A stretch of 64,000 nucleotides of DNA, taken from the NCBI RefSeq assembly GCF_900109285.1, contig NZ_FNZQ01000005.1, positions 124,001 to 188,000 on the forward strand, in the 5' to 3' direction. Below are positions 1-9,638 of the stretch, one piece after another (position 1 is the stretch's first letter; each line of letters starts with the position of its first letter). This stretch comes from Jannaschia helgolandensis. Lineage in GTDB: Bacteria > Pseudomonadota > Alphaproteobacteria > Rhodobacterales > Rhodobacteraceae. The notes below the pieces were generated by a model. It was given only the letters and a program-made list of their open reading frames with translations, was not told the DNA's origin and ran no database searches. A program made the translations under genes and the position numbers.

Positions 1-748
1 TGCTTTTCTTGTTGTAAGCGCCCTCGATAGGGACAAGCGCCGTTGGGGCGATTGGTGACGCCGTTGACCGGGACTGTCGCGAGGAATGGCAAGGCCGTTC
101 TCAAACCGCCGATCCTGCTCGGGCCTCCGGTGTCGACAGAGTAGCGTCCTTCAATGCACAATTCGGGGCGGTTTTCCATGCTTAATCGTGAGGTGAACCA
201 TGGGTAAGCCGCGCTGCGGGCGGTCCCGCGACGGTTAAACGACAATCAGATCTAGGGTAATTCCCGATCGTGTCCGGGAACGCTACATTGTTCCAGAGGA
301 GCCGTTTCCTGCGTTTCGCAGGTCGCGGACACAAGACGACGATGCAGACAATCGCCGCCCGGAAGATCGGGCGGTCCGTAATCCGGATCAGCCCCAGGCT
401 ACGAGAGACGGCGCCAAGGCGACCGGGGCCGGTTCGACGGTTGCAATGTTGACAGCTTCCGACCCAAATGATCGCCAGTCGGCTTTGCTCTCCGGGACGC
501 CGCACCCCGAAGGGGGCGACAACCCGCAAATTGCATAATGGTAATACCGGCTCCACGCGAATATCGGGATGGGTTCCCAACTTCATGTCATCGGGCGGGA
601 TAGTCCTGCCCCGGACAAGGAGACATGAGATGAAACGCAATACATTAAGATCGCCGCAGCCGCAGGACTGGTCACCGCCGAAGATCGACGAACGCCCCAT
701 TTGCGCGACACGCGTGTCCCCTGCTATCTGGCCTGCTAGACCGCCCCT
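1..748. other. Left-edge region without a convincing gene
   Basis: No reading frame here looks like a maintained protein. The long minus-strand frame at 182-808 is rich in Arg and Cys and runs under the next gene, so it is probably a shadow. A minus-strand frame from ATG at 178 stays open to the left edge (about 59 codons) but has no clear ribosome binding site; it could be the start of a gene outside the window. At 630 an ATG follows a good AAGGAG (about 617-622), but the frame gives only about 40 unremarkable residues. A shift of one base soon after the start would give an Ala-rich signal-peptide-like stretch, so this may be the relic of a secreted-protein gene. Confidence 0.4.
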
Positions 749-1951
749 ATGACAATCATGCCCGAACTCGACAACAGGACCGCCCGAAGGATTTTCCTCG
801 AACGACACGGACTGGCCGACACACCATCCGGCACCGGCAAGGGCCAGGATCTACAGCAGGTCATTGACCGTCTTGGCTTCGTGCAAATTGATTCGATCAA
901 TACGGTCGCTCGCGCCCATCACATGATATTGCATGCGCGCAGACCGGCGTATCGTCCACCGAATCTTCACAGCCTGCATGATCGCGACAGGGGTATCTTC
1001 GAACACTGGACCCATGACGCCAGCATGATCCCTATGCAGCATTTCCCTCACTGGAAACTCCGCTTCCGACGATACGAGGCGCAGTTTGAACATCGCTGGC
1101 GTCGTGACGGATACGACGACAAACTGGATGCGGTCCTGCGGCGCATCTCGGATGAAGGACCTTGCTGTTCCGCAGATGTGGGATTGGACGAAGCGCGATC
1201 ATCAGGTGGCTGGTGGGACTGGCACCCCTCCAAAATGGCGCTCGAATATCTTTGGCGCATCGGTCGTCTTGCCGTCACGCACCGCGAAGGGTTTCGCAAG
1301 GTCTACGACCTGACCGAGCGCGTCATTCCGGCAGAACATCTGACCGCAGCCCCCACCGAAGAGGAGACGGTCGACTGGGCGTGTCGCACCGCGCTCGATC
1401 GGCTGGGCTTCGCGACGCCCGGCGAAATGGCGGCATTCTGGGATTTGATCAAACCGTCCGAAGCCAGACACTGGTGCGCCAGGGCGCAGGCGCGCGGAGA
1501 GATTGTCGAGGGCAGGATCACCCAAGCCGACGGACGTCTGCGGAGCAGCTTTCTGCCGGTTGCGTCCCTTGACGATATCCCGGTTCGGCCCCCGTCCCGC
1601 CTTCGCATTCTCAGCCCGTTCGATCCGGCCCTGCGCGACCGGAAACGTGCGGACCGGCTCTTCGGTTTTTCCTACCGGATCAAGATTTTCGTTCCCGAGC
1701 CGAAGCGCCGCTACGGCTATTACGTTTTTCCGATCCTGGAAGGCGACCGCCTGGTGGGGCGGATAGACATGAAGGCCCTGCGTAGCAGCAACCGCCTGCA
1801 CGTCAGGGCGCTCTGGCCGGAACGGAACGTCCGCTACGGTGTCGGTCGTTTGGCAAAGCTCGATACTGCGCTCGCCCGATGCGCACGGCTGGCCGGCGTA
1901 AGCGATGTGACCTATGAACGGGATTGGCTTCGCGACACCGCTCCGGCGTGA
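749..1951 (+). CDS. AlkX/YcaQ-type winged-helix DNA glycosylase
   Basis: Protein of 400 residues of the HTH_42 family, which in Escherichia coli YcaQ (AlkX) unhooks DNA interstrand crosslinks by base excision. The N-terminal part has the FVQIDSIN segment at about residues 46-53. Its Gln-hydrophobic-Asp triad is the catalytic signature of the AlkX branch, while the AlkZ branch has Gln-hydrophobic-Gln. The length fits the family. The start at 749 has no strong ribosome binding site, and an in-frame ATG at 758 would remove only three residues. The gene stands alone, with about 150 bases to the convergent regulator. Substrate specificity is inferred from the motif. Confidence 0.85.
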   Translation: MTIMPELDNRTARRIFLERHGLADTPSGTGKGQDLQQVIDRLGFVQIDSINTVARAHHMILHARRPAYRPPNLHSLHDRDRGIFEHWTHDASMIPMQHFPHWKLRFRRYEAQFEHRWRRDGYDDKLDAVLRRISDEGPCCSADVGLDEARSSGGWWDWHPSKMALEYLWRIGRLAVTHREGFRKVYDLTERVIPAEHLTAAPTEEETVDWACRTALDRLGFATPGEMAAFWDLIKPSEARHWCARAQARGEIVEGRITQADGRLRSSFLPVASLDDIPVRPPSRLRILSPFDPALRDRKRADRLFGFSYRIKIFVPEPKRRYGYYVFPILEGDRLVGRIDMKALRSSNRLHVRALWPERNVRYGVGRLAKLDTALARCARLAGVSDVTYERDWLRDTAPA

Positions 1952-2102
1952 ATCTGCGTCAGCAGCGCGTTCCTGATCTGTTTCCGCCGGATCGGCGCAC
2001 CGGAGTGCAGACCAAGCGCAGCGGCCGCAGCAAAATGACCTGCGTGCATTTGATCGGATCGGGACGCATGCCCCGCACTGCCTGTTCCGATTTTCGCCTG
2101 AG

Positions 2103-2975
2103 TCAGGTGAATTTCCGGAACAGCCCGGTCTGGTCGAACATCTCCTCAAGCTGTTGCATACGCTGCTTGCGGTCCGACCAGTTGACGTCCTGGGCGGAGG
2201 CGATGAGCGATTCAACCAGCAGAAGCGTCGTTACCGCCGAGTCCCAGGCCGAGGGCACCACGATCCTGCTGCCGAAGCAGACCTCGGCATAGGCGTTGAC
2301 CGGCGACCGCCATTGGTCGGTGAACAGCACGATGCGGGCCCCGCGACGATGCGCCATCTCAGCCAGTTTCAGGGTGTTGTTCTCGTATCGCCGTATGTCG
2401 AAGATGACGAAGACGTCGCCTTCGGCAAGATCCAGCAGATAATGCGGCCAGGCATTCGATGTCGACTGAATGTGCGTCACGCCGGGACGCATCATCTGAA
2501 GGTGCAGGAACAGATATTCCGCCAGCGTATGCGTGACCCGTCCGCCGACGATGTAAAGCGCGTGCCCGGTATCGGCGATGAGCGCGCAGGCCCGGTCGAA
2601 TTCATCCGGGTCGACCTGCGCAAGCGTGTGGCGAATGTTGTCGATCGCAGCGCCGGTAAACCGGTTCAGAACATGGCCGGAGGACGCGCCTTCGGTCCAG
2701 GTATCGTGCTTTGCGATAGGTCCCTCGACCTTAGACTTCATTTCGTCCCGAAGGGCGCGCTGGAAATCGGCATAGCCTTCGAACCCCAGCTTTCGGATCA
2801 TCCGCACAACCGTCGGAGCAGAAACCTCAGCATCCTTCGCCAGGGCCGCGAGGGGGCCCAGGCCGGAGACGGGATAATTTTCAAGAATCGCCTGCGCCAA
2901 CTGCCGCTCGGCCCGCGTAAGGCGGTCGATGTGTTGATGTATCCTGTCGGAGATCGTCGCAAGCGGCTCGGTCAT
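2103..2975 (-). CDS. MurR/RpiR family transcriptional regulator
   Basis: About 290 residues. The N-terminal HTH_6 domain lies at about 1-80, with a PTVVRMIRKLGFEGYADFQ-type recognition segment, and is followed by a SIS sugar-isomerase domain (about 120-270) that normally senses a phosphorylated or acidic small molecule. The start at 2975 was chosen because an AGGA lies eight bases upstream; an ATG at 2981 is possible but too close to it. The gene is divergent from the amidohydrolase/TRAP/ligase operon that begins at 3093 and is probably its local regulator. The inverted repeat at 3013-3050 between them is a candidate operator. The effector is unknown. Confidence 0.88.
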   Translation of the reverse strand: MTEPLATISDRIHQHIDRLTRAERQLAQAILENYPVSGLGPLAALAKDAEVSAPTVVRMIRKLGFEGYADFQRALRDEMKSKVEGPIAKHDTWTEGASSGHVLNRFTGAAIDNIRHTLAQVDPDEFDRACALIADTGHALYIVGGRVTHTLAEYLFLHLQMMRPGVTHIQSTSNAWPHYLLDLAEGDVFVIFDIRRYENNTLKLAEMAHRRGARIVLFTDQWRSPVNAYAEVCFGSRIVVPSAWDSAVTTLLLVESLIASAQDVNWSDRKQRMQQLEEMFDQTGLFRKFT

Positions 2976-3012
2976 GCGCATAATCCTGATGCAATTTGTT
3001 ACAGAGGTTATC

Positions 3013-3050
3013 AATCTGTAATCAGGGTTTCAAATTGTCATTGACAGATT
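3013..3050. promoter_or_regulatory. Inverted repeat, candidate RpiR operator
   Basis: Arms AATCTGT (3013-3019) and ACAGATT (3044-3050) are exact reverse complements, in the short gap between the divergent regulator and the catabolic operon. A TTGACA box (3041-3046) overlaps the right arm and could be the -35 element of the rightward promoter, although I see no good -10. Binding by the RpiR protein is inference. Confidence 0.4.
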
Positions 3051-3092
3051 ACCGTCAGACCGAAACGCTGGCGATCACGAGGAGCCCCGCGA

Positions 3093-3866
3093 ATGCGTGT
3101 CGAGACTGCTGCCGCTGCCAAAGACGTCGTCGTCTGCCATAACATGGAAGGCGCCGCTGGGGTGTTGCTGGTCTGCGAACATGCCTCCCGATATATCCCG
3201 CCTGGCTTGAATGACCTTGGACTGTCGCCCGCGCACCTTGACAGCCACGCCGTCTGGGATCCCGGCGCGATGGCCGTGGCAACGCATATGGCGAACCTTC
3301 TGGATGCCAGGCTTGTCGCAGGTGCGGTGTCGCGATTGGTCTATGACTGCAATCGAGCGCCCGGTGCCGTCGATGCGATGCCCGCACTGAGCGAACGTGT
3401 GGACGTCCCCGGCAATGCCGCACTGTCGACAGTCGAACGGGCGCGACGCCTGGCGGAATATTACACCCCGTTTCACGATGCGGTCGCGGGCGCGCTGGCG
3501 ACGATGACGACCCCGATCCTCGTGACGGTCCACAGCTTCGCCCCCGTCTGGTACGGTCGCAGACGGGAGGTCGAAATCGGCATACTTCACGATGACGACC
3601 GACGGCTTGCCGATGCGATGCTGGCCACAGCACCGTCCGGCCGTGACATCCGCCGCAACGAACCTTACGGTCCGGCAGACGGCGTCACCCATACGCTGCG
3701 GGAACATGCCCTGCCCTTCGGGCATCCGAATGTCATGATCGAGGTCCGCAATGACCTGATCGCGCAAACGGAGCAGCAACAGACAATGGCAGAGATTCTG
3801 GCCGACTGGCTGACCCGGTCCATCACCACACTCGATACCCAGGGACGCAGGGCATGGACGGCATGA
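3093..3866 (+). CDS. N-formylglutamate amidohydrolase family hydrolase
   Basis: 257 residues, full length for the PF05013 family, which cleaves N-acyl glutamate (formylglutamate in histidine breakdown) in a zinc-dependent way. The VCEHASRYIP segment near residue 29 carries the Glu-His pair typical of the metal site, and VTVHSFAPVW and MIEVRNDL further on are also family-like. No histidine-degradation genes are nearby. Instead it heads an operon with a TRAP importer, a gamma-glutamyl ligase-like protein and two oxidoreductases, so its substrate may be a different N-substituted glutamate. The next gene starts inside it (12-base overlap), which suggests translational coupling. Confidence 0.85.
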   Translation: MRVETAAAAKDVVVCHNMEGAAGVLLVCEHASRYIPPGLNDLGLSPAHLDSHAVWDPGAMAVATHMANLLDARLVAGAVSRLVYDCNRAPGAVDAMPALSERVDVPGNAALSTVERARRLAEYYTPFHDAVAGALATMTTPILVTVHSFAPVWYGRRREVEIGILHDDDRRLADAMLATAPSGRDIRRNEPYGPADGVTHTLREHALPFGHPNVMIEVRNDLIAQTEQQQTMAEILADWLTRSITTLDTQGRRAWTA

Positions 3867-4423
3867 TCCGCCGCTATATCCACGCGGTAGATGCAATAAA
3901 TCGCAGGGTCGGACGCGTGGTCATGTATGGGATCTTCGTGCTGATGGGCATCCTGCTCTGGTCTACGGCCAGCAAGGCGTTCCTTCTGCCGTCCCTGTGG
4001 ACACTGGAAATGGCGCAATTCGCCATGGTGGCCTATTACGTCCTGGGTGGGCCGTATTCGATCCAGATGGGGACGAACGTGCGTATGGACCTTCTCTATG
4101 GGGCGTGGTCGCCGCGACGGAAAGCCTGGACCGACCTTTTCACCATCCTGCTTCTGATGTTCTACCTGGGCGTCCTGCTCTATGGCGCGGTGGCATCGAC
4201 GGCCTATTCGCTGGGCTACTTCGGCTCCTCCCCGTTCAGTTTCTTCGGCGCACTCGCCGTCGGCTCCGAGGACATCGGTGTCATGGAACGCTCGTCTACC
4301 CCATGGCGCGCCTATCTCTGGCCCATCAAGACGGTCATGATAGTCGGTATCCTATTGATGCTGCTGCAATGTCTTTCGGAGTTCCTGAAGGACGTGCTGC
4401 TGCTGCGCGGCAAGGTCGACTGA
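3854..4423 (+). CDS. TRAP transporter small permease (DctQ-like)
   Basis: 189 residues with four predicted membrane segments (about 17-37, 50-70, 93-115 and 155-178), the layout of the small membrane subunit of tripartite ATP-independent periplasmic importers. It pairs with the large permease that starts at the last base of its stop codon. These systems take up carboxylates, amino acids or other small solutes using an ion gradient and a soluble binding protein, here encoded at 5799. Substrate is not readable from the sequence. Confidence 0.85.
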   Translation: MDGMIRRYIHAVDAINRRVGRVVMYGIFVLMGILLWSTASKAFLLPSLWTLEMAQFAMVAYYVLGGPYSIQMGTNVRMDLLYGAWSPRRKAWTDLFTILLLMFYLGVLLYGAVASTAYSLGYFGSSPFSFFGALAVGSEDIGVMERSSTPWRAYLWPIKTVMIVGILLMLLQCLSEFLKDVLLLRGKVD

Positions 4424-5748
4424 TGCCATACGAGTTGATCGCGACGCTGATGTTCGCCACGATGATGCTGATGCTGCTGACCGGCCAACGGGTCTTCGGC
4501 GCCATCGGTTTCGTCGCGGTGGTCGCGGCCCTCTTGCTTTGGGGCGACCGGGGCGGGTTCGACATCGGCTTCGCAGCGGCGATGAAGCTGATGAAATGGT
4601 ATCCGCTGCTGACGCTGCCGATGTTCATCTTCATGGGCTACGTCCTGTCGGAATCGCGTATCGCCGACGATCTTTATCGTATGTTCCATGTCTGGATGGG
4701 CGGCCTGCGCGGCGGACTGGCGGTCGGGACCATCGGTCTGATGGTGCTGATCTCGGCTATGAACGGTCTGTCGGTCGCGGGCATGGCCATCGGCGCGACC
4801 ATAGCGTTGCCGGAACTTCTCAAACGCGGCTATGACAAGCGGATGGTGACCGGCGTGATACAGGCCGGATCGTCGCTGGGCATCCTCGTGCCGCCGTCGG
4901 TCGTGCTGGTGCTGTATGCGATGATCGCGCGACAGCCGGTGGGGCAACTCTGGCTGGCGGGCGTAGTACCCGGCCTGATGATGGCCACGCTGTTCATCGC
5001 CTATATCGCGATCCGCTGCCGCCTGAACCCGGCATTGGGTCCGGTTCTGGCCGCCGAGGACCGCGACATTCCACTGCCCGAAAAGCTGCGCCTTCTGCGC
5101 GCCGGTCTGCTGCCCTTGGTGATCTTCGCGGTGATGATGGTGCCCTTCGTCAACGGCTGGACCTCGCTCGTCGAATCTTCTGCCATCGGGGCGCTCGCCG
5201 CGTTTTCCGCCGCCGTTCTCAAAGGCCGCATGACCCGCGAGGTCTTCGAGAATTCGGTGCGCAACACGCTGGGCATCACCTGCATGTTCATGTGGATCAT
5301 CCTTGCCGCGCTGGCCTTCGGCGCGGTCTTCGACGGGCTTGGCGCGGTCAAGGCGATCGAGGGGCTGTTCACCGAACGGCTGGGCCTGAACCCCTGGGTC
5401 ATCCTGATCCTGATGCAGCTCAGCTTCATCTTGATGGGGACGTTTCTGGACGATACGGCGATGCTGGTCATCGTCGCGCCGCTTTATGTGCCGCTGGTGG
5501 GCGCGCTCGGGTTCGACCTGATCTGGTATGGCATCCTTTACACGATCACCTGCCAGATCGCATACATGACGCCGCCCTTCGGTTATAACCTGTTCCTGAT
5601 GCGTGCGATGGCTCCGCCCGAGATTTCGATCCAGGATATCTACCGATCCATACTGCCATTCGTTTTGGTCATGGTTCTGGCGCTCGTCGTCGTCATGATC
5701 TTCCCTCAGATCGCGCTGTGGCTGCCGGAATATATCTACGGCCCGTGA
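4423..5748 (+). CDS. TRAP transporter large permease (DctM-like)
   Basis: 441 residues with about twelve hydrophobic segments, full length for DctM, which forms the ion-coupled translocation channel. The internal SSLGILVPPSVVLVLYAMI stretch is characteristic of the family. The start at 4423 was chosen because it overlaps the stop of the small permease by one base (TGATG) and gives the usual N-terminus. The same frame is open further upstream, but that part lies under the previous gene. The protein works with the small permease and the binding protein on either side. Confidence 0.92.
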   Translation: MPYELIATLMFATMMLMLLTGQRVFGAIGFVAVVAALLLWGDRGGFDIGFAAAMKLMKWYPLLTLPMFIFMGYVLSESRIADDLYRMFHVWMGGLRGGLAVGTIGLMVLISAMNGLSVAGMAIGATIALPELLKRGYDKRMVTGVIQAGSSLGILVPPSVVLVLYAMIARQPVGQLWLAGVVPGLMMATLFIAYIAIRCRLNPALGPVLAAEDRDIPLPEKLRLLRAGLLPLVIFAVMMVPFVNGWTSLVESSAIGALAAFSAAVLKGRMTREVFENSVRNTLGITCMFMWIILAALAFGAVFDGLGAVKAIEGLFTERLGLNPWVILILMQLSFILMGTFLDDTAMLVIVAPLYVPLVGALGFDLIWYGILYTITCQIAYMTPPFGYNLFLMRAMAPPEISIQDIYRSILPFVLVMVLALVVVMIFPQIALWLPEYIYGP

Positions 5749-5798
5749 CGCGTCCCGAAACCTGCAAGACGACCAAGAAACCAGCAAGGAGAGAGACG

Positions 5799-6836
5799 AT
5801 GACTACAAGACGCAAGTTCCTCACCACTGCGGGAGTCGGCGGTGCCGCCGCCCTCGCCGCCCCAACCATCGCCCGCGCACAGGAGCCGATCCGCTGGCGC
5901 TTCCAGACCTATGCCGGGGCCGCCCTCGGCGAGCATGTGACCAAGCCGATCATCGACTACATCAACGCGGCGTCGAACGGCGAGATGGAAATCGAACTGT
6001 TCTACGCCGACCAGATCGTCCCCACGGGAGAGCTGTTTCAGGCCCTCCAGCGTGGCACCATCGACGCGGTACATTCCGATGACGACTCGATGGCCTCGCC
6101 CACACCGCTGCGGCAGTTCGGTGGTTATTTTCCGTTCGCCACCAAGCACATCCTCGACGTGCCGGTCTTGTTTAACCAGTATGGTCTGGCCGATATCTGG
6201 CGCGAGGAATATGCCAAGGTCGGTGTTCAATGGCTGTCGGCGGCAGGACAAGACCCCTGCAACTTCAATACGACCAAGGAAATCAAGTCGGTCGCCGACC
6301 TGGATGGACTGCGGCTCTATACCTTCCCGACAGCGGGTCGCTTCCTGACGAAGTTCGGCGTCGTGCCCGTCAACATCCCCTACGAGGACGCCGAAGTCGC
6401 CGTCCAGACCGGCGAGTTGGATGGCATGGCATGGTCCGGCATCACCGAGGATTACACCGTCGGTTGGGCCAACGTGACGGATTACTTCCTGACCAATAAC
6501 ATCTCTGGTGCATGGATCGGGTCGTTCTTTGTCAACCAGGAACGCTGGAACGAACTGCCCGAAAACCTGAAACAATTGGTCATGGCGGGCATCGAAGCCG
6601 GGCACACCTACCGCAACCAGTGGTACTGGGGTGGCGAGGCGCGACTGCGGGCGCGCGGCGACAAGCTTGAACTGCGCACCGTGCCCGCCGCCGAATGGGC
6701 CGAAGTCGAGAACGCCGCCAAGGAGTTCTGGGATGAAGTCGCAGGGGAAGGCGAGATCAACGCCAAGATCGTGTCGATTTTCCGCGACTACAACGAAGTC
6801 GTCAATCAGGCCGGTCCGCCCTACACCAACGGCTGA
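5799..6836 (+). CDS. TRAP transporter substrate-binding protein (DctP-like)
   Basis: 345 residues. The N-terminus TTRRKFLTTAG followed by an Ala-rich segment and ARAQ at about residue 28 is a twin-arginine signal peptide, so the folded protein is exported to the periplasm. The body has the DctP fold features, including AVQTGELDGMAWSG. The start follows AAGGAGAG at about 5787-5794. The long upstream in-frame extension overlaps the permease and is unlikely to be translated. It delivers substrate to the two membrane subunits just upstream. The ligand is unknown; the surrounding enzymes suggest an amine, amino alcohol or N-acyl amino acid. Confidence 0.92.
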   Translation: MTTRRKFLTTAGVGGAAALAAPTIARAQEPIRWRFQTYAGAALGEHVTKPIIDYINAASNGEMEIELFYADQIVPTGELFQALQRGTIDAVHSDDDSMASPTPLRQFGGYFPFATKHILDVPVLFNQYGLADIWREEYAKVGVQWLSAAGQDPCNFNTTKEIKSVADLDGLRLYTFPTAGRFLTKFGVVPVNIPYEDAEVAVQTGELDGMAWSGITEDYTVGWANVTDYFLTNNISGAWIGSFFVNQERWNELPENLKQLVMAGIEAGHTYRNQWYWGGEARLRARGDKLELRTVPAAEWAEVENAAKEFWDEVAGEGEINAKIVSIFRDYNEVVNQAGPPYTNG

Positions 6837-6898
6837 CCGAGACCAGACCGGCGGCGGGTCCTTCGCCGCCGGTCCGACCACAATGAGGGAGCATACCC

Positions 6899-8260
6899 AT
6901 GTCCACACTCAGCTTCGACGACCTAGCGTCGCATGTCGCCGACGGGTCGGTCGACACCGTTCTGGTCTGTCTGGTGGACATGCAGGGCCGCCTGATGGGC
7001 AAGCGGTTCCACGCATCCAACTTTATGGAGTCCTCGCACGAAGAAACGCATTGCTGCAATTATCTGCTGGCCACCGACCTGGAGATGGCGACGCCGGACG
7101 GCTATGCGTCGGCAAGCTGGAAGGCAGGCTACGGCGACTACGTGATGAAGCCCGACCTCGACACGATCCGCATGATGCCTTGGCTGCCGGGAACGGCAAT
7201 GGTCCTGTGCGATGTGCTTGACCACCACGACCACAAACCCGTGCCGCATTCGCCCCGTGCCATCCTGAAGCGCCAGATCGAGCGGCTCGACGCGATGGGT
7301 CTGACAGCGATGATGGCGACGGAGCTGGAATTCTTCCTGTTCGCGGCCCCTCTCGACCACATCCGTCGCGATGGCTTCCGCGATCTGGAGCCGATTTCGG
7401 GCTATAACGAGGATTACCACATCCTCCAGACCACCAAGGAGGAGGGCGTGCTGCGCCCCCTTCGCAATCACCTTCATGCCGCCGGCATCCCGGTCGAGAA
7501 CACCAAGGGCGAAGCCGAGGCCGGACAGGCGGAGCTGAACATCCGCTACGCCCCTGCCCTCGAATGTGCCGATCACCACACCATCGCCAAACACGCCGTC
7601 AAGGAAATCGCCTGGGCTCAGGGCCGTGCCGCGACTTTCCTGCCCAAATGGCACAAGGACCGCACCGGCAGTTCAAGTCATGTGCACCAATCGCTTGTGC
7701 AGGATGGTAAACCTGCGTTTCACGACCCGGATGGAGAACACGGCATGTCCGGGCTGATGCGGCACTACATGGCCGGTCTGATTGCCTATGCGCCGGATTA
7801 CACGGCCCTGCTCGCGCCCTATGTCAACAGCTACAAGCGCTTCGCCAAGGGCACCTTCGCCCCCACCAAGACCGTCTGGTCGGTCGACAACCGCACCGCC
7901 GGGTTTCGTCTGTGCGGCGCCAATACCAAGGGAATCCGGGTGGAATGCCGTATCGGCGGATCGGACCTGAACCCCTATCTGGCGCAAGCTGCGATGCTTG
8001 CCGCCGGGATCAAGGGGATCGAGGACAAGATGGATCTTGCCCCCCCAACCGGCGGCGATGTCTATGATGCCGCTGGGGCCGCCGACATTCCCCGCACGCT
8101 GCGTGATGCCACCGAGACGCTCCGCGGGTCCGCCATGCTGCGCGCGGCAATGGGCGACGATGTGATCGACCATTATACCCGCTGCGCCGAGTGGGAGCAG
8201 GAGGAGTTCGATCGCGTGGTCACCGACTGGGAAATCGCCCGTGGCTTTGAAAGGGCCTGA
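6899..8260 (+). CDS. Glutamine synthetase family protein, gamma-glutamyl-amide ligase type
   Basis: 453 residues of the glutamine synthetase superfamily in the PuuA/IpuC-like branch, which attaches glutamate to an amine through ATP rather than making glutamine from ammonia. Visible catalytic segments are MATELEFFLF (metal-binding Glu), AEAGQAELNIRY, SSSHVHQSL and NRTAGFRLCG (ATP/phosphate site). An upstream GAGGGAG supports the start. It lies between the TRAP genes and an aldehyde dehydrogenase, three bases before the latter. Genuine GlnA is normally accompanied by glnB, which is absent here. Function as a gamma-glutamyl amine ligase is inferred from branch and context; the amine is unknown. 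Confidence 0.85.
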   Translation: MSTLSFDDLASHVADGSVDTVLVCLVDMQGRLMGKRFHASNFMESSHEETHCCNYLLATDLEMATPDGYASASWKAGYGDYVMKPDLDTIRMMPWLPGTAMVLCDVLDHHDHKPVPHSPRAILKRQIERLDAMGLTAMMATELEFFLFAAPLDHIRRDGFRDLEPISGYNEDYHILQTTKEEGVLRPLRNHLHAAGIPVENTKGEAEAGQAELNIRYAPALECADHHTIAKHAVKEIAWAQGRAATFLPKWHKDRTGSSSHVHQSLVQDGKPAFHDPDGEHGMSGLMRHYMAGLIAYAPDYTALLAPYVNSYKRFAKGTFAPTKTVWSVDNRTAGFRLCGANTKGIRVECRIGGSDLNPYLAQAAMLAAGIKGIEDKMDLAPPTGGDVYDAAGAADIPRTLRDATETLRGSAMLRAAMGDDVIDHYTRCAEWEQEEFDRVVTDWEIARGFERA

Positions 8261-8263
8261 CAT

Positions 8264-9634
8264 ATGATCCGCTGCATCTCTCCCATCGATGGCACCGTGT
8301 TTGCCGAACGCGAAACACTGGACCCCGCCGCCGCGCGCGACGTGGTGGCCCGCGCCCGTGCCGCGCAGAACGACTGGGCCGCGCGCCCGTTGGCCGAACG
8401 GATCGAACGGGTCATGGCCGGGGTCGCTCGCATCGGAGCGATGAACGACGAGATCGTGCCCGAACTGGCGCACCAGATGGGCCGCCCGATCCGCTATGGC
8501 GGCGAATTCAGCGGCTTCGAGGAACGTGCCGCGTATATGGCGAAAATCGCCGCCGACGCCCTTGCCCCAAAGGTGGTCGAAGACAGCGCCGCCTTCCACC
8601 GTATGATCAAGCGGGTGCCGCAGGGTGTCGTTCTGGTCGTGGCACCTTGGAACTATCCCTTCATGACGGCGATCAATACCATCGCACCCGCGTTGATCGC
8701 AGGGAACGCGGTCATCCTGAAACATGCTTCACAGACGCCGCTTGTGGGTGAGCGGTTGGAGCAGGCCTTCCACGCAGCGGGTGTGCCGGAGGATGTTTTC
8801 GCCAATGTGTTCCTCGACCACGACACCACGTCGAACCTGATCGCCGCGCGGTCGTTCGGCTTCGTCAATTTCACCGGCTCCGTCGCCGGGGGTCAGGCGA
8901 TCGAGCGGGCGGCGGCGGGAACCTTCACCGGCCTGGGACTGGAGTTGGGCGGCAAGGACCCCGGCTATGTCTGCGACGACGCCGATCTGGATGCCGCCGC
9001 CGAGACGCTGATCGACGGTGCTATGTTCAACTCGGGTCAATGCTGCTGCGGGATCGAGCGCATTTACGTGGCCGAGCAACATTTCGACGCTTTCACAGCC
9101 AAAGTCGTGAAGATTGTCGAAGGCTTTGTGCTCGGCGATCCGCTCGACCCGGACACGACGCTCGGTCCGATGGCGCAGACCCGTTTCGCCGACGCCATAC
9201 GCGCGCAGACAGCCGAAGCTGTGGCCGCCGGGGCGACGACACTGATTGACCCCGCGCTGTTCCCCCGCGACGGCGGAGCCTATCTCATGCCGCAGGTGCT
9301 GATCGACGTGACCCACGATATGCGGGTCATGCGCGAGGAAAGTTTCGGTCCCGTCGTCGGCATCATGCCAGTTTCCGGCGACGAGGAGGCGATTGCTCTG
9401 ATGAACGACAGCGCCTATGGGCTGACCGCCTCGATCTGGACCAACGATGCCGACCGGGCCGAGTCCATCGGCGACCGCATCGAAACCGGAACGGTATTCA
9501 TGAACCGCGCCGATTACCTGGACCCGGCACTATGCTGGACGGGCTGCAAGGACACCGGGCGTGGCGGAGGCCTGTCCGAAATCGGGTTTCACAATCTGAC
9601 CCGTCCGAAATCCTACCACCTCAAGAAGGGTTGA
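8264..9634 (+). CDS. NAD(P)-dependent aldehyde dehydrogenase
   Basis: 456 residues, a normal ALDH length. Visible are the cofactor-binding PWNYPFMTAINTIAPALIAGN segment in the first third, the general-base ELGGKDPGYV near residue 228 and the nucleophile segment NSGQCCCGIERIY near residue 255, where three consecutive Cys are present. The expected MREESFGPVVGI motif follows. It sits between the gamma-glutamyl ligase-like gene and an iron alcohol dehydrogenase, so an alcohol-to-aldehyde-to-acid sequence is plausible. The gap to the upstream stop is only three bases. Confidence 0.9.
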   Translation: MIRCISPIDGTVFAERETLDPAAARDVVARARAAQNDWAARPLAERIERVMAGVARIGAMNDEIVPELAHQMGRPIRYGGEFSGFEERAAYMAKIAADALAPKVVEDSAAFHRMIKRVPQGVVLVVAPWNYPFMTAINTIAPALIAGNAVILKHASQTPLVGERLEQAFHAAGVPEDVFANVFLDHDTTSNLIAARSFGFVNFTGSVAGGQAIERAAAGTFTGLGLELGGKDPGYVCDDADLDAAAETLIDGAMFNSGQCCCGIERIYVAEQHFDAFTAKVVKIVEGFVLGDPLDPDTTLGPMAQTRFADAIRAQTAEAVAAGATTLIDPALFPRDGGAYLMPQVLIDVTHDMRVMREESFGPVVGIMPVSGDEEAIALMNDSAYGLTASIWTNDADRAESIGDRIETGTVFMNRADYLDPALCWTGCKDTGRGGGLSEIGFHNLTRPKSYHLKKG

Positions 9635-9638
9635 TCCC

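Noticed and set aside
182-808. Long minus-strand open frame (208 codons) at the left edge
   Set aside because: Arg- and Cys-rich composition, no recognisable domain, no ribosome binding site, and it overlaps the start of the AlkX-like gene.
4312-5787. 491-codon minus-strand open frame over the TRAP permease
   Set aside because: Extremely rich in His, Gln, Asp and Arg, which is the mirror image of a hydrophobic membrane protein gene; it is a shadow.
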